A DNA stretch of 64,000 nucleotides, from positions 1-64,000 of the forward strand of contig CAYHBW010000001.1 of the NCBI GenBank assembly GCA_964355085.1, in the 5' to 3' direction. The position numbers were made by a program, and so were the translations under genes. This document shows positions 40,921 to 50,195 of this stretch, one piece after another (the first letter of the stretch is position 1; every line of letters starts with the position of its first letter). Source of the stretch: REEB48 sp964355085 (GTDB lineage: Bacteria > Patescibacteriota > Minisyncoccia > UBA6257 > 02-FULL-45-10c). The notes under the pieces were generated by a model. That model made no database searches. It saw nothing but the letters and a program-made list of their open reading frames with translations, and was not told the DNA's origin.

Positions 40921-41872
40921 TATATCTCAAATAATTGATGAAATGGATGGACCGATACTTATAACCGGCGCCAGCGGATTTATCGGCGCTAATTTGGCTA
41001 GAAAAATTGCAAAGACGCGCGACGATGTTCATATAATAGTCAGGAACGGATCGAATCTCCGGCGCATTGAAGACATGCTTCCGCAAATCACGGTGCATCG
41101 CGCGGATCTTTCCGACCGCAATGATATCTTTCTGAAGATCGGAGAGATTCAGCCGAAAACAATTTTTCATGCGGCCGCTTATGGCGTCCACTCATTTCAA
41201 AATGAAACTGAAAAAATTGAGACTGCAAACCTCCACGGCACGATTAACTTATTGGATGCCTGCGTCAAATCCGGTTTCAAGATTTTTATCAATACCGGAT
41301 CTTCTTCAGAGTACGGCACAAAAAATAAGCCGATGAAAGAAACCGATCTTCTGACGCCTAACAGCGACTACGCGGTCTTTAAAGCGGCGGCGACCCTTTA
41401 CTGCCAGCACCTAGCGAGATCAAAAAAGATTCCGATCATAACGTTAAGGCCATTTTCGGTTTATGGCCAATTTGAAGAATCGACTAAATTGATTCCGACG
41501 CTGATTAGATCATTTCTCGACGGCACATGTCCCCCGCTAGTGTCTCCTGATACGGCCAGAGACTACATTTTTATTGATGACTTAGTTGATGCCTATCTTA
41601 TTGCCAGTCAAAAACCAGAATTAGGCGGAGAAATATTTAATGTCGGAAGCGGCAAGCAGACTACGCTGAAAGAAATAGTTGACTTATCAATCCGTTTGAC
41701 TGGAGCTGCCGTTGAACCGGAATGGGGAACAATGAGTCCAAGGATCTGGGATCATAACATGTGGCAGGCGGACATATCAAAAATAAAATCAATTCTAGAT
41801 TGGTCGCCAAAAACTGATCTGAAGGAAGGACTGGCCAGGACAATTGACTGGATAGAATCCGACGGTAATTAA
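40913..41872 (+). CDS. NAD-dependent sugar epimerase/dehydratase (extended SDR)
   Basis: 319 residues from ATG 40913; another in-frame ATG at 40901 would lengthen the overlap with the preceding gene from 8 to 20 nt. Rossmann motif ILITGASGFIGANLA; the catalytic Ser/Thr block is INTGSSSEYGTKNKP and the Tyr-x-x-x-Lys motif is YAVFKAAA. RPFSVYGQFEESTKLIPTLI and DYIFIDDLVDAYLIA are typical of GalE/RmlB-like enzymes. Acts on a nucleotide sugar. It may process the product of the TPP enzyme; the plus-strand pair forms a separate module among minus-strand genes. Confidence 0.93.
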   Translation: MNNISQIIDEMDGPILITGASGFIGANLARKIAKTRDDVHIIVRNGSNLRRIEDMLPQITVHRADLSDRNDIFLKIGEIQPKTIFHAAAYGVHSFQNETEKIETANLHGTINLLDACVKSGFKIFINTGSSSEYGTKNKPMKETDLLTPNSDYAVFKAAATLYCQHLARSKKIPIITLRPFSVYGQFEESTKLIPTLIRSFLDGTCPPLVSPDTARDYIFIDDLVDAYLIASQKPELGGEIFNVGSGKQTTLKEIVDLSIRLTGAAVEPEWGTMSPRIWDHNMWQADISKIKSILDWSPKTDLKEGLARTIDWIESDGN

Positions 41873-41933
41873 TCCGATAATTCCAGATAAATTTACAGTC
41901 GGACTTCAAATGCCACCGCTGCATACAAAAATC

Positions 41934-42686
41934 TTAAAACCATAAGATTTTTTTGATCGCGCTTCTTATTTTTTCCAGAAATAAAAACTTGCGACTTTTA
42001 TGAGTGTAAGTATACTCATCCCCTATCTCGCTGCCGAAAAACATCTTAAATTGCGCGACATTCGATTTTTGCGCAGTGGAATAATTGACTGAACCCAGTC
42101 CGACATATTCATAATCGTTCTCTTTCCCATATTTACAGATTTCAAAAATCAGCCGCCTGGTCGCGGAACCGATGATCTTATACAGATCCTTGTTATCATC
42201 TCCGATGCTTAATCTTTTGGAAAATATGGCTCTCACCTGCAGATATGGATATAAATCATAACAAGGAACGGCGACAATCAGCTCCCCCTTATAATAAGCA
42301 TTGAAATTCATCAAGCCAGCGAGACTTTCTCGGCTCCATGGCTTACGTCCCTGCGCCAGCTCAAAGTCTCTATAAAGCGCGTAAGTGCCGTGAAAATCCG
42401 TATCGCCCACTGTAAATTTCAATTCAGTAATCTTGAAAGTTTTCATTATTTCCTGCTGCGTCCTTCGGGCAAACTTTGCGGTTATTTCCTCTAGGGATCC
42501 ATTCAATCTTATATTCGCCAATTTTTTTTTGATCAGACCGAATCCTTGTTTCTCCAAGCCGAGATCCCGGTATGAGATTACCGTCATATAATCGTATTTA
42601 GTTTTATCCAATAGTTCTCCTAAGTCCTCGTTCTGATGCAGAACCCTAATCGAATTAAGAAAAAATTTTCTTTTTTTATAGATCAT
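41934..42686 (-). CDS. GNAT/FemAB-like protein
   Basis: 250 residues. IRLNGSLEEITAKFARRTQQEIMKTFKITELKFTVGDTDFHGTYALYRDFELAQGRKP resembles the first part of FemAB/GNAT proteins of sugar loci; INYAYYKGELIVAVPCYDLY-like and KENDYEYVGLGSVNYSTAQKSNVAQFKMFFG follow, with the latter typical of the acceptor half. It may acylate a sugar. It overlaps the glycosyltransferase-methyltransferase fusion by 4 nt, so it is the last gene of the 47040-41934 operon. The specific family is not certain. Confidence 0.7.
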   Translation of the reverse strand: MIYKKRKFFLNSIRVLHQNEDLGELLDKTKYDYMTVISYRDLGLEKQGFGLIKKKLANIRLNGSLEEITAKFARRTQQEIMKTFKITELKFTVGDTDFHGTYALYRDFELAQGRKPWSRESLAGLMNFNAYYKGELIVAVPCYDLYPYLQVRAIFSKRLSIGDDNKDLYKIIGSATRRLIFEICKYGKENDYEYVGLGSVNYSTAQKSNVAQFKMFFGSEIGDEYTYTHKSRKFLFLEKIRSAIKKILWF

Positions 42687-44524
42687 TTTTGCGCTATATA
42701 AATAGGAAATTTATCAAGAAAAGCCAGGAGAAAATCCGGCGCATTCAGAATCCTCCGGCTATTTCCGATCATGCGGATATTCCTGAATCCTGCCGCTGAA
42801 AGGCCGCGCTTCTCGCTCCAGACATTATTATAATACTGCATAAGCTGCCCGAATTCATATTCCTCCTTCCGCCAATGGGCGCCCAACCTTAATCTGACTA
42901 AATTGTTCAATAAAATCTTCCAGCCGGTCGGCGTCCTCGGCACAGCCAAAGAATTATGACTGGAGTAAATGAAAAATCCTCCCGGCCGGAGAACTCTTTT
43001 TATTTCGCTCATCGCCCTCCTTCTCTCGGATAAAGAGGCCAAATTATCTATGCCGTTAAATGAAAAAAATACCGCGTCAAACGAGCCGTCTTTGAAGCCC
43101 AGTTTTCTCGCATCCATGACCCGGAAATCGATTCCCGGAAAATTCTTCCTCGCCTGGTCGACAAGCGGACCGGAGATATCCACGCCGACCACGTCGCAGC
43201 CCTTCTCATGTATGAAGGTGGTCGTCCGGCCGGCGCCGCAGCCGAGATCCAGGATATCGGAGCCGGACGGCATATATTCCCTGATGACATGCTCTTCCCC
43301 GGCCCGCAGATATTTTTTAGAATACTCCCTGACCGATGACGGGGAAGAGAATGATTCGATGTTCATGCGCTCGATATCATCCGATTTTGACGCTCCGCCG
43401 AAAAAATCCGCAATCTTTCCAGCTCGTTTCCGCCATGTATGCTCATGCGCGTCATTCAGTGCCTGATCGGATATATTTTTTGAAAAATTTCCGTCGCCGA
43501 TAACCTTCAAAATCGCCCTGCCGAGCTCATCCGAGCTCCCGGGAGAAACAAGGACTGAATTGAAAGAATTAAGGATTTCTTTCAGAGAAGGCAATGCCGT
43601 GGAGATGATCGGTCTACCGGAAGCCATATACTCGAAAATCTTAAGCGGCGACATATAGAAACTGTAATGCTCGTTCTCCGGAAACGGGGCTATCAGGACA
43701 TCGAAGGATTTCAGATATTTCGGAATCAGGTCGTGCCTGACCATGCCGGTGAAAATTACGGCGTCTCCGATGCCGGAGCTCTTCGCGATGCTTCTGTAAT
43801 GATCGATATCCTCCGGATGTCCGCCGACAAGAACAAGGACGATTTCTTTCTCCGCTTTTAATCCGGAGAACGCCTTGAGAGCGACATCTATTCCCTTTTC
43901 CATCCCGAGCGTCCTAAGCATGCCGACATATCCGACCAATTTTTTATCATGAGGAAGCCCGAGTTCCGTCCTTGCGTCTTCCTTGGAAACATCAATATTG
44001 AATTTTTCAAGATTGACGGCGTCAGGCGCGACAATTATTTTCCCCGCGCTCACTCCGGATTTGACCATTCTTTCCTTTATGAACGAAGTGAGAACGACCA
44101 CGGCATCCGCGTTCTTTAAAGCCCGCAGATAGAATCCTCCGTAATTCTTCGGCAGGGAATGTATCTCCAGGACAGCCATCCGAAAAAGAAGCCCGACCGA
44201 GGACTCACGCGAATAGATGAAATCGTATCTTTTGAAAAGAAGATACAGCCTGGCAACGGCCAGAAATGTCGCCAACTGGAGAAGAAATGTGAATCTGTTG
44301 CCGCGCTGATGCAGAAAATCGATGCATGGCAGCTTGGTTATTTTGAACTTTCTTTCCACTCCGTAATAATCGAACGGATCCTGATCCGGACTGCCGGAAC
44401 GCATCGGGGAAACCAATTCGACGTCAAAACCGCTTTCGGAAAAAGCGGCGCACATCTGCATTATCTGCAGACCATGCGCGGAACTCGCCGGAAGTTTTGA
44501 ATTGGAGACATAGACCAGCTTCAT
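42683..44524 (-). CDS. Fusion of GT4 glycosyltransferase and SAM methyltransferase
   Basis: 613 residues. Residues 1-375 are a GT-B glycosyltransferase of family 4: VYVSNSKLPASSAHGLQIMQM, KLVGYVGMLRTLGMEKGIDVA and SPLKIFEYMASGRPIISTALPSLKEIL, the E-x7-E-like donor site. A linker (375-400) leads to a class I methyltransferase at about 400-613 with ILDLGCGAGRTTTFIHEKGCDVVGVDIS and VLRPGGFFIYSSHN. One polypeptide may both add and methylate a sugar, for instance capping a chain. The GT half is similar to the separate GT4 protein at 55360. It overlaps the FemAB-like gene by 4 nt. Confidence 0.9.
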   Translation of the reverse strand: MKLVYVSNSKLPASSAHGLQIMQMCAAFSESGFDVELVSPMRSGSPDQDPFDYYGVERKFKITKLPCIDFLHQRGNRFTFLLQLATFLAVARLYLLFKRYDFIYSRESSVGLLFRMAVLEIHSLPKNYGGFYLRALKNADAVVVLTSFIKERMVKSGVSAGKIIVAPDAVNLEKFNIDVSKEDARTELGLPHDKKLVGYVGMLRTLGMEKGIDVALKAFSGLKAEKEIVLVLVGGHPEDIDHYRSIAKSSGIGDAVIFTGMVRHDLIPKYLKSFDVLIAPFPENEHYSFYMSPLKIFEYMASGRPIISTALPSLKEILNSFNSVLVSPGSSDELGRAILKVIGDGNFSKNISDQALNDAHEHTWRKRAGKIADFFGGASKSDDIERMNIESFSSPSSVREYSKKYLRAGEEHVIREYMPSGSDILDLGCGAGRTTTFIHEKGCDVVGVDISGPLVDQARKNFPGIDFRVMDARKLGFKDGSFDAVFFSFNGIDNLASLSERRRAMSEIKRVLRPGGFFIYSSHNSLAVPRTPTGWKILLNNLVRLRLGAHWRKEEYEFGQLMQYYNNVWSEKRGLSAAGFRNIRMIGNSRRILNAPDFLLAFLDKFPIYIAQK

Positions 44525-44528
44525 TATT

Positions 44529-46289
44529 CTATTTAACTGTTTTAAAAATCAAATGGTTTTCAATTTCAACCGATAAGATAAGAAAATCTGAAGTTCTGAA
44601 TTCATCCGAAAGATACCCGAATTCCGGATCATCCCTGTCCAAAAGGACATAATCCGCCCCATACTGCGCCAAAGATTTCTCAAACCCGAGATTTCTGTAA
44701 AAATCCATCTTCCAAAAAACTCTGTCGATATATTCCTGCGGAATAAACTCCGGATCTTCCGACTGTTTGCCGCTTAAAATATCCAAAAGCTTATTTCTGA
44801 CAATCTGGTTCTGATATTTCTCTATGAATTTATTAGCCCAGATTTCAACATTGTGTTCTTTAATATATCCGGCATCGATGTTCTTCCTTAAAATATTCTG
44901 TATCGCCCATCGGTTCTCAAGTTCGTCGTCCGAAATCATGTAGAGTCCGGAATTCGGATTATAGAAATCATTATTATGAGTGTATATCGGAATGAGCTGG
45001 ATATAATTACCGCCGAGCGAATAAACGACTGAATCCTTTTCCGAATTCGCATTCAGCCATTCCGAGACTCCGGAAAAATCCTGAACTCTGCGGAATTCCC
45101 CGATATCCAGGGGCTCCGCAAACGACAGGATTCCGGAGATGCTGTCTCTCTCCCGATAAGAAATTATTCCCATAACAGCGGTCATCAGGAGAATCGCCGC
45201 AATCCGACGCGGCCTGATTCCGCCGGAAACATGCGCGACATTCAAAAACCCGGAACAAATCGCAAAAATAATAAATACGAACAGGACCACGACCCAATAA
45301 TAATGCATTGAGAAAGAGAATGCCTTGCCAGTAATGACATTCTGCCAGTTGAGGATTATTCCGCTGAACGCGAGAACAAAAGCGAACACTCCCCGCCTGC
45401 CCGTACCGATACCGGACATCAACAGAACCGCCAATGACAAGAACATAAGCGCGACATTAAAATACGCGTGCGGCCAATGAGTGGAAAGAAAGCCGAAACG
45501 CAGATTCTGATCCAGATAACTGACATCAGCCGCCGCCCTCTGCAGATTCAGGATATACGGAGCCGAAAATAGTCCGGCCGGAACGGCGAACGCCAGGAAA
45601 TTTCCGGCATAATATCTGACTCCCTCGGTCCGCAGATAAGCGAGCGCCGCGGCAAACAGGCAATAAACCACAAGAATCGACGACCAGACGAAAGGATAGA
45701 TATAAAAAGCGATTCCAAAATCAATTGCAAGGAGGATATTCAGCCGGACATATTCCTTCAAGCTCCTCGTTCCCTCTCCGAATATCTTCCAAATCAAAAA
45801 AAGACCGAGAAAAAGAAATATGAAGCTGAATTGCGGATTTACCGGTCTATTGAACCAATAATTCAGCACGAAGTAATAACCGGAGGAAAAAATCAAAGCC
45901 GCGGATCCGGAACCGGATACCGCAAATATCAGAAAATAAAGGGCTGTAACGCCGACGGCCGGCAATACGAAATCATTAAGCGCGAACAATGCCGGAATTG
46001 AAATACGGGAAATACGGGCCATCTCCGCCATGATTATCTCCGCCAGCGGCTGCTGAAGATATGGGGCGCCCTTATGCTCCTTGAGATAAACACTGCCGAA
46101 ATTATAATGTCCGTCGTATGCTTCACGGGTCATCGAAAGATACTGGTCTTCATCATTGTTGAACATCGGATAAATTCCCTTGAAATCAGGGTTTATCTGC
46201 CGGATTGCGGAAACTGTCGGAGCGACGATCAACAAACCTACGGCGAAAGCGGCCGGAATAATCCTCCAATGCGTTCTGAATATGGACAT
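44529..46289 (-). CDS. GT-C-type membrane glycosyltransferase-like protein
   Basis: 586 residues with about 11 hydrophobic helices up to residue 390 and a soluble C-terminal domain. The first external loop contains MFNNDEDQYLSMTREAYDGH, the acidic DED motif expected of polyprenyl-phosphate-sugar dependent GT-C enzymes. The C-terminal domain includes YSLGGNYIQLIP and DYVLLDRDDPEF. It likely adds a sugar outside the membrane. Consecutive ATGs at 46292 and 46289 are equally possible starts. 4 bp from the fusion gene; 7 bp from the deacetylase. Confidence 0.8.
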   Translation of the reverse strand: MSIFRTHWRIIPAAFAVGLLIVAPTVSAIRQINPDFKGIYPMFNNDEDQYLSMTREAYDGHYNFGSVYLKEHKGAPYLQQPLAEIIMAEMARISRISIPALFALNDFVLPAVGVTALYFLIFAVSGSGSAALIFSSGYYFVLNYWFNRPVNPQFSFIFLFLGLFLIWKIFGEGTRSLKEYVRLNILLAIDFGIAFYIYPFVWSSILVVYCLFAAALAYLRTEGVRYYAGNFLAFAVPAGLFSAPYILNLQRAAADVSYLDQNLRFGFLSTHWPHAYFNVALMFLSLAVLLMSGIGTGRRGVFAFVLAFSGIILNWQNVITGKAFSFSMHYYWVVVLFVFIIFAICSGFLNVAHVSGGIRPRRIAAILLMTAVMGIISYRERDSISGILSFAEPLDIGEFRRVQDFSGVSEWLNANSEKDSVVYSLGGNYIQLIPIYTHNNDFYNPNSGLYMISDDELENRWAIQNILRKNIDAGYIKEHNVEIWANKFIEKYQNQIVRNKLLDILSGKQSEDPEFIPQEYIDRVFWKMDFYRNLGFEKSLAQYGADYVLLDRDDPEFGYLSDEFRTSDFLILSVEIENHLIFKTVK

Positions 46290-46296
46290 CATGGAC

Positions 46297-47040
46297 TTAT
46301 TTTAACAGAAAAACCCGCCTCCGTAACCAAAGATAGGAATTGCTCAATTTAAGCGTAAATTTGAACAGAGAGGTATCGGAATATATGTCGATCCGATTAT
46401 CCGGAATACGAGCCCCTTTGCTCCGTAAAAAAGACTTCACCTTTTCATTCTTAGCGCCTTTCGGGAAAACAAATATATTGGGAAATCCGTTATTTTTGAA
46501 ATTATTCCTTATGAAATTCGAGGTTACCTCGTATTCATAAAGGACATCCGCCTCGGCCAGCTCTGACAATTGCCTGTGCGAATGGCCGTGATTTGCGATT
46601 GCAACGCCGCCGGCTTCGAGCGCATGCAAATCGGAAAGCGAGCATATCTCCCTTTCCCTATCGATCGGACGCGTTGAAAATTCCGCCTTTTTCCCGATCA
46701 GACCGTCATTTATGAAAATAGTCGCCGGAAATCCATGACTCCGTAAAACAGGCAGGGCGTTCCGATAAACGTCTCTAAATGCATCGTCAAAGGTTATCAG
46801 AACCGACTTCCCGGCAGATGGGATCTTACCGGATTCGATATCCAGAAAATCCCGCAACGTCAGAACTTTTATGCGTCTGGATTTCAGAAAATCCATCTGC
46901 CTTCGGAATTCCTCCGTACGCACGGAAATAGGGGTCTCGCCGTCGGAGACGGAATGATATGTAAGTACGACTGGATAACGGAAAAACATGGCGTCTATTC
47001 CGGATAAAATCTGATTGATTGATTTTAAGAAATAGATCAT
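46297..47040 (-). CDS. Polysaccharide deacetylase (NodB domain)
   Basis: 247 residues. VVLTYHSVSDGE at the start, the metal/catalytic pair LITFDDAFRDVYRNALPVLRSHGFPATIFIN, and HGHSHRQL (HxxxH) identify carbohydrate esterase 4. It removes acyl groups from amino sugars. No cleavable signal peptide is seen, only a moderately hydrophobic start, so it may work in the cytoplasm or be loosely membrane attached. It is the first gene of a four-gene operon ending at 41934. Confidence 0.9.
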   Translation of the reverse strand: MIYFLKSINQILSGIDAMFFRYPVVLTYHSVSDGETPISVRTEEFRRQMDFLKSRRIKVLTLRDFLDIESGKIPSAGKSVLITFDDAFRDVYRNALPVLRSHGFPATIFINDGLIGKKAEFSTRPIDREREICSLSDLHALEAGGVAIANHGHSHRQLSELAEADVLYEYEVTSNFIRNNFKNNGFPNIFVFPKGAKNEKVKSFLRSKGARIPDNRIDIYSDTSLFKFTLKLSNSYLWLRRRVFLLK

Positions 47041-47162
47041 TTGTTTAGGCAGCTGATTTTATTGAAAAATGAAACAATAAATCGCTTGCATTAGTTACAT
47101 TATTGCATGAAAACAAGTTCGCACAAAAGATAACGGACGAGAAAATAAATTAAAATAAGAAA

Positions 47163-48200
47163 ATGAAAAAAATTCTTAGCATCGTCATTCCAACCTATAA
47201 CAGGGTCAACTTTCTAAAAACGAATGTCGAATTATTAATCAATCAGATTAAAACCGCAAAGCTTGAAAATATTGTTGAAGTGATAATCTCGAATGACGCG
47301 TCGAAAGATGAGACAGCCGATTTCATAAATCATATAAACAAATCGTATGATTTCCTTCGCGGATTCAATCATATAAAAAATAAAGGCTTTTCGAAAAACG
47401 TCGAATTTCTAATTAGTAAATCAGTCGGAGAATATGTATTGATTTGCGGAGATGACGACCTGATTATCGATAAAGCCATCACCCGCATACTCGATAAGAT
47501 AAAGAAAAAAAAGCCGAATTTCATATTGATCAACACATCGAATATAATATCAATCGATGACGCTAATAAAAATATCCGAACCGTTTCAGAAAACCGATTA
47601 AATATCGACAAAGATATATTTGTTGAAGATTTTAAAAAAGATTCCAAAATTCTTGATTCGGCGAGGAACTGGCTTTATCTTACTAACTTCATAACAGCAA
47701 ATGTATTTAAAAAGGATATTTTTATATCCAAGGAAATTGATGCGAGAAAATTCGTGCGGAAAGAAAACGCATATGCATTCCAAGCCCCAATAATCATCGG
47801 GATTGCCACTCTTGGGAGATTCCTGATAATTTCGGACTGCCTCGTTCTGCATCGCAAGACTGAGCCGAATTGGACGGCGGATTACCAGGGGATTTTCGTC
47901 ATAGACATACTTGATAGCACGGAGATATCCAAATTAATAAAAAATTATATTCCAAATGAATATAAAAAATATAAAAAACTCTACGCGGCCTTCATTCTTG
48001 ATGATTTCATACTTGAAATTAAAAGGCGGAAGGATAAATTGAGCATACGAAAGTTCGCCTCGATAGCATTTTATAAAAATATAGACTGCTTTCCGGAAAA
48101 TATTAAATTTTTACTTGTAGCGATCGCACCGAAAATTTCCGCATACATAGCAACAAAAATTCGGGCGAATAGGATTAAATCAAGTGGAAAAACCTTCTAG
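47163..48200 (+). CDS. GT2-family glycosyltransferase, AT-rich
   Basis: 345 residues. LSIVIPTYNRVNFLKTNVELL is the GT-A start, EVIISNDASKDETADFI contains the first Asp and YVLICGDDDLIIDKAITRIL the DxD motif. The C-terminal part is helical and basic (AAFILDDFILEIKRRKDKLSIRKF). The gene is strongly AT-biased (AAA, ATA, AAT codons) compared with genes at both sides, suggesting separate acquisition. Precedes the 3-dehydratase-like gene by 73 bp. Acceptor unknown. Confidence 0.9.
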   Translation: MKKILSIVIPTYNRVNFLKTNVELLINQIKTAKLENIVEVIISNDASKDETADFINHINKSYDFLRGFNHIKNKGFSKNVEFLISKSVGEYVLICGDDDLIIDKAITRILDKIKKKKPNFILINTSNIISIDDANKNIRTVSENRLNIDKDIFVEDFKKDSKILDSARNWLYLTNFITANVFKKDIFISKEIDARKFVRKENAYAFQAPIIIGIATLGRFLIISDCLVLHRKTEPNWTADYQGIFVIDILDSTEISKLIKNYIPNEYKKYKKLYAAFILDDFILEIKRRKDKLSIRKFASIAFYKNIDCFPENIKFLLVAIAPKISAYIATKIRANRIKSSGKTF

Positions 48201-48273
48201 TATGAAATTTGCTAGGTTCGCACGTTTTTGTTAATATAATCAAAATAATTCACATATAAATTAACAACAAATT

Positions 48274-49503
48274 ATGAAAATGGAAAACAAGAGAAGGGTC
48301 TTGTATGCCGAAGCTGTTTATGGCCAATCAGAAATTGACGCAGTCGTTAAAGTTCTTAAAAATCCTAAAAAGATCGGCGCCGGAGAATTAGTTGGGGAAT
48401 TCGAGAATAAAATATCTCGACTATTCGGAAAGAAATATGGCGTTATGGTCAATTCGGGATCCTCCGCCAATCTTATCGCCTTGGAAGCCCTTAATCTTCC
48501 AAGAGGTTCCGAGATAATAACTCCTATCCTCACATTCGGAACAACGTTGAGCCCCATAATCCAAAAAGGGCTGATTCCTGTATTTGTTGACGTAAAACCA
48601 GGAACATACATAATAGATCCGGATAAAATTGAGCCCATGATAACGAAGAAGACAAGGGCCCTGATGATTCCGTCCTTGATGGGAAATATTCCGGACCTGA
48701 TTAAGCTCAAAAAAATAGCCGACAAATACGATCTCTGGATAATTGAAGACTCCTGCGACACGCTTGGTGCAAAATTCGCCGGAAAACCGACCGGTCAATA
48801 TACGGACATATCAGTCACAAGTTTCTACGCGTCACACATCATAACAGCCGCCGGAGGAGGAGGGATGGCCTGCTTTAATGATAAAAATATGGCCAGGAGA
48901 GCCCGGGTGATATCGAGCTGGGGAAGAGAATCGACCAATTTCGGATTTCACGAAAAGTCCGAGAATCTGGATAAAAGATTCTCCGGAAGAATTGAAGGTC
49001 GTGTCTACGATGCCAAATTCATCTTCAGTGAGGTCGGATATAATTTCCAGGTTCCTGAAATGTTCGGCGCCTTCGGACTTGAGCAACTTAAAAAATTTCC
49101 GAAGTTCGCGCAACGACGCAAGAAAAATTTTAAGGAAATGCTTTCGTTTTTCAAAAAATATGATAGATATTTCATTTTGCCGAAACAAACAGATAAATCA
49201 GAAACAAATTGGCTTGCATTTCCTTTAACGATTAAGCCGGGTGCGGGTTTTTCCAGACATGAAATAACAAAATATCTTGAAGAAAACGGAATACAGACAA
49301 GACCGGTGTTCACCGGAAATGCGCTAAAGCAGCCGGCTTTCAAAAATCTGATAAGAGGGGGGGCAAGAAAAATGAGCTGTCCAGTGGCAGACGATGTGAC
49401 CCTGAATGGATTTGTGATCGGTTGCCATCACGGGCTCAAAAAGCCTGATACTTCCTACGTCAAAAGAAAATTCGAGCAATTCCTCGGCGAATATGCCGAA
49501 TAA
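48274..49503 (+). CDS. PLP-dependent sugar 3-dehydratase-like (RfbH/ColD type, His replaces Lys)
   Basis: 409 residues of the DegT/DnrJ fold. VNSGSSANLIALEALNLP and IIEDSCDTLGAKFAGKPTG are conserved. At the catalytic position the sequence reads SFYASHIITAAGGGG: His instead of the Schiff-base Lys, which is the hallmark of the E1 and ColD dehydratases that remove the 3-hydroxyl from 4-keto-6-deoxy sugars. E1 also needs a [2Fe-2S] site with a CxC pair; no such pair is present (four isolated Cys), so it is closer to ColD. The product would be a 3,6-dideoxy sugar. The GDP-mannose-hydrolase-like Nudix gene is the next gene. Confidence 0.83.
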   Translation: MKMENKRRVLYAEAVYGQSEIDAVVKVLKNPKKIGAGELVGEFENKISRLFGKKYGVMVNSGSSANLIALEALNLPRGSEIITPILTFGTTLSPIIQKGLIPVFVDVKPGTYIIDPDKIEPMITKKTRALMIPSLMGNIPDLIKLKKIADKYDLWIIEDSCDTLGAKFAGKPTGQYTDISVTSFYASHIITAAGGGGMACFNDKNMARRARVISSWGRESTNFGFHEKSENLDKRFSGRIEGRVYDAKFIFSEVGYNFQVPEMFGAFGLEQLKKFPKFAQRRKKNFKEMLSFFKKYDRYFILPKQTDKSETNWLAFPLTIKPGAGFSRHEITKYLEENGIQTRPVFTGNALKQPAFKNLIRGGARKMSCPVADDVTLNGFVIGCHHGLKKPDTSYVKRKFEQFLGEYAE

Positions 49504-49543
49504 TTTCCGGAGCGTCCATAGGACGTATTTTGAAGAAATATAA

Positions 49544-50032
49544 TTATTTTGAATTTCTATAAAACTTTTTCAGCAATCTTATTTCCGGAATCTGCGTTTT
49601 CAAAAATTTCCTTGGTAACTTATCGATATTGAAATATTTCCCGTCAATCGGAAGACTTGCTGGTCTCGCGGAAAATAAAAGACTGATGCCGTATTCCCTT
49701 ATATCCCGATACTCGTAATAACCGACAAAATTTATTTTGGCTATCTTGATGCCAAGCTCTTCCTTAGCGACAAGTTTTAATCTAGAAATCACATTGTCAT
49801 TGTTGCGCAAAATCATTCCTGGGATATGCCAATTATCATAAAATTCATCTTTTCGATAGGTAAGCAATATATTTCGGTCATCCTTTATGACAGCAAGATC
49901 GATGGCGATCATCGGAACCGCCTTGCACATAGCCACAAAAACCGGATATGGCAATGGCCAACGAACTCTTGAAAGAAGGCGCGCTAATAATGATATCTCA
50001 CCTTCAGTCAAAACGCGGTATTTTGGGGACAT
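49544..50032 (-). CDS. Nudix hydrolase-like protein (GDP-mannose hydrolase-like)
   Basis: 162 residues. The fold is recognisable by AIDLAVIKDDRNILLTYRKDEFYDNWHIPGMIL, then VISRLKLVAKEELGIKIAKINFVGYYEYR. The Nudix box is degenerate: GMILRNNDNVISRLKLVAKEELG lacks the usual REUxEE Arg-Glu pair. GDP-mannose mannosyl hydrolases (Gmm) also have an altered box and similar sequence around RL..ELG. It would remove or control a GDP-sugar in this locus. On the minus strand between two plus-strand genes. Confidence 0.8.
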   Translation of the reverse strand: MSPKYRVLTEGEISLLARLLSRVRWPLPYPVFVAMCKAVPMIAIDLAVIKDDRNILLTYRKDEFYDNWHIPGMILRNNDNVISRLKLVAKEELGIKIAKINFVGYYEYRDIREYGISLLFSARPASLPIDGKYFNIDKLPRKFLKTQIPEIRLLKKFYRNSK

Positions 50033-50195
50033 AAAATGATACTGATTTGAAACTTATTTATAAATTTATAGGTTATATTATTACATAAAAAATAGGCGAT
50101 GCCAATCAAATTATTAGGGAGTATGCTTTAAGGGATTAACTGAAAATTCACAAAACACGGATAACATTTAGAACATCGTAAATAATCAAAAAACT

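Noticed and set aside
48274..49503. Ordinary DegT aminotransferase
   Set aside because: The catalytic Lys is replaced by His (SFYASHIIT), which does not allow the aminotransferase Schiff base.
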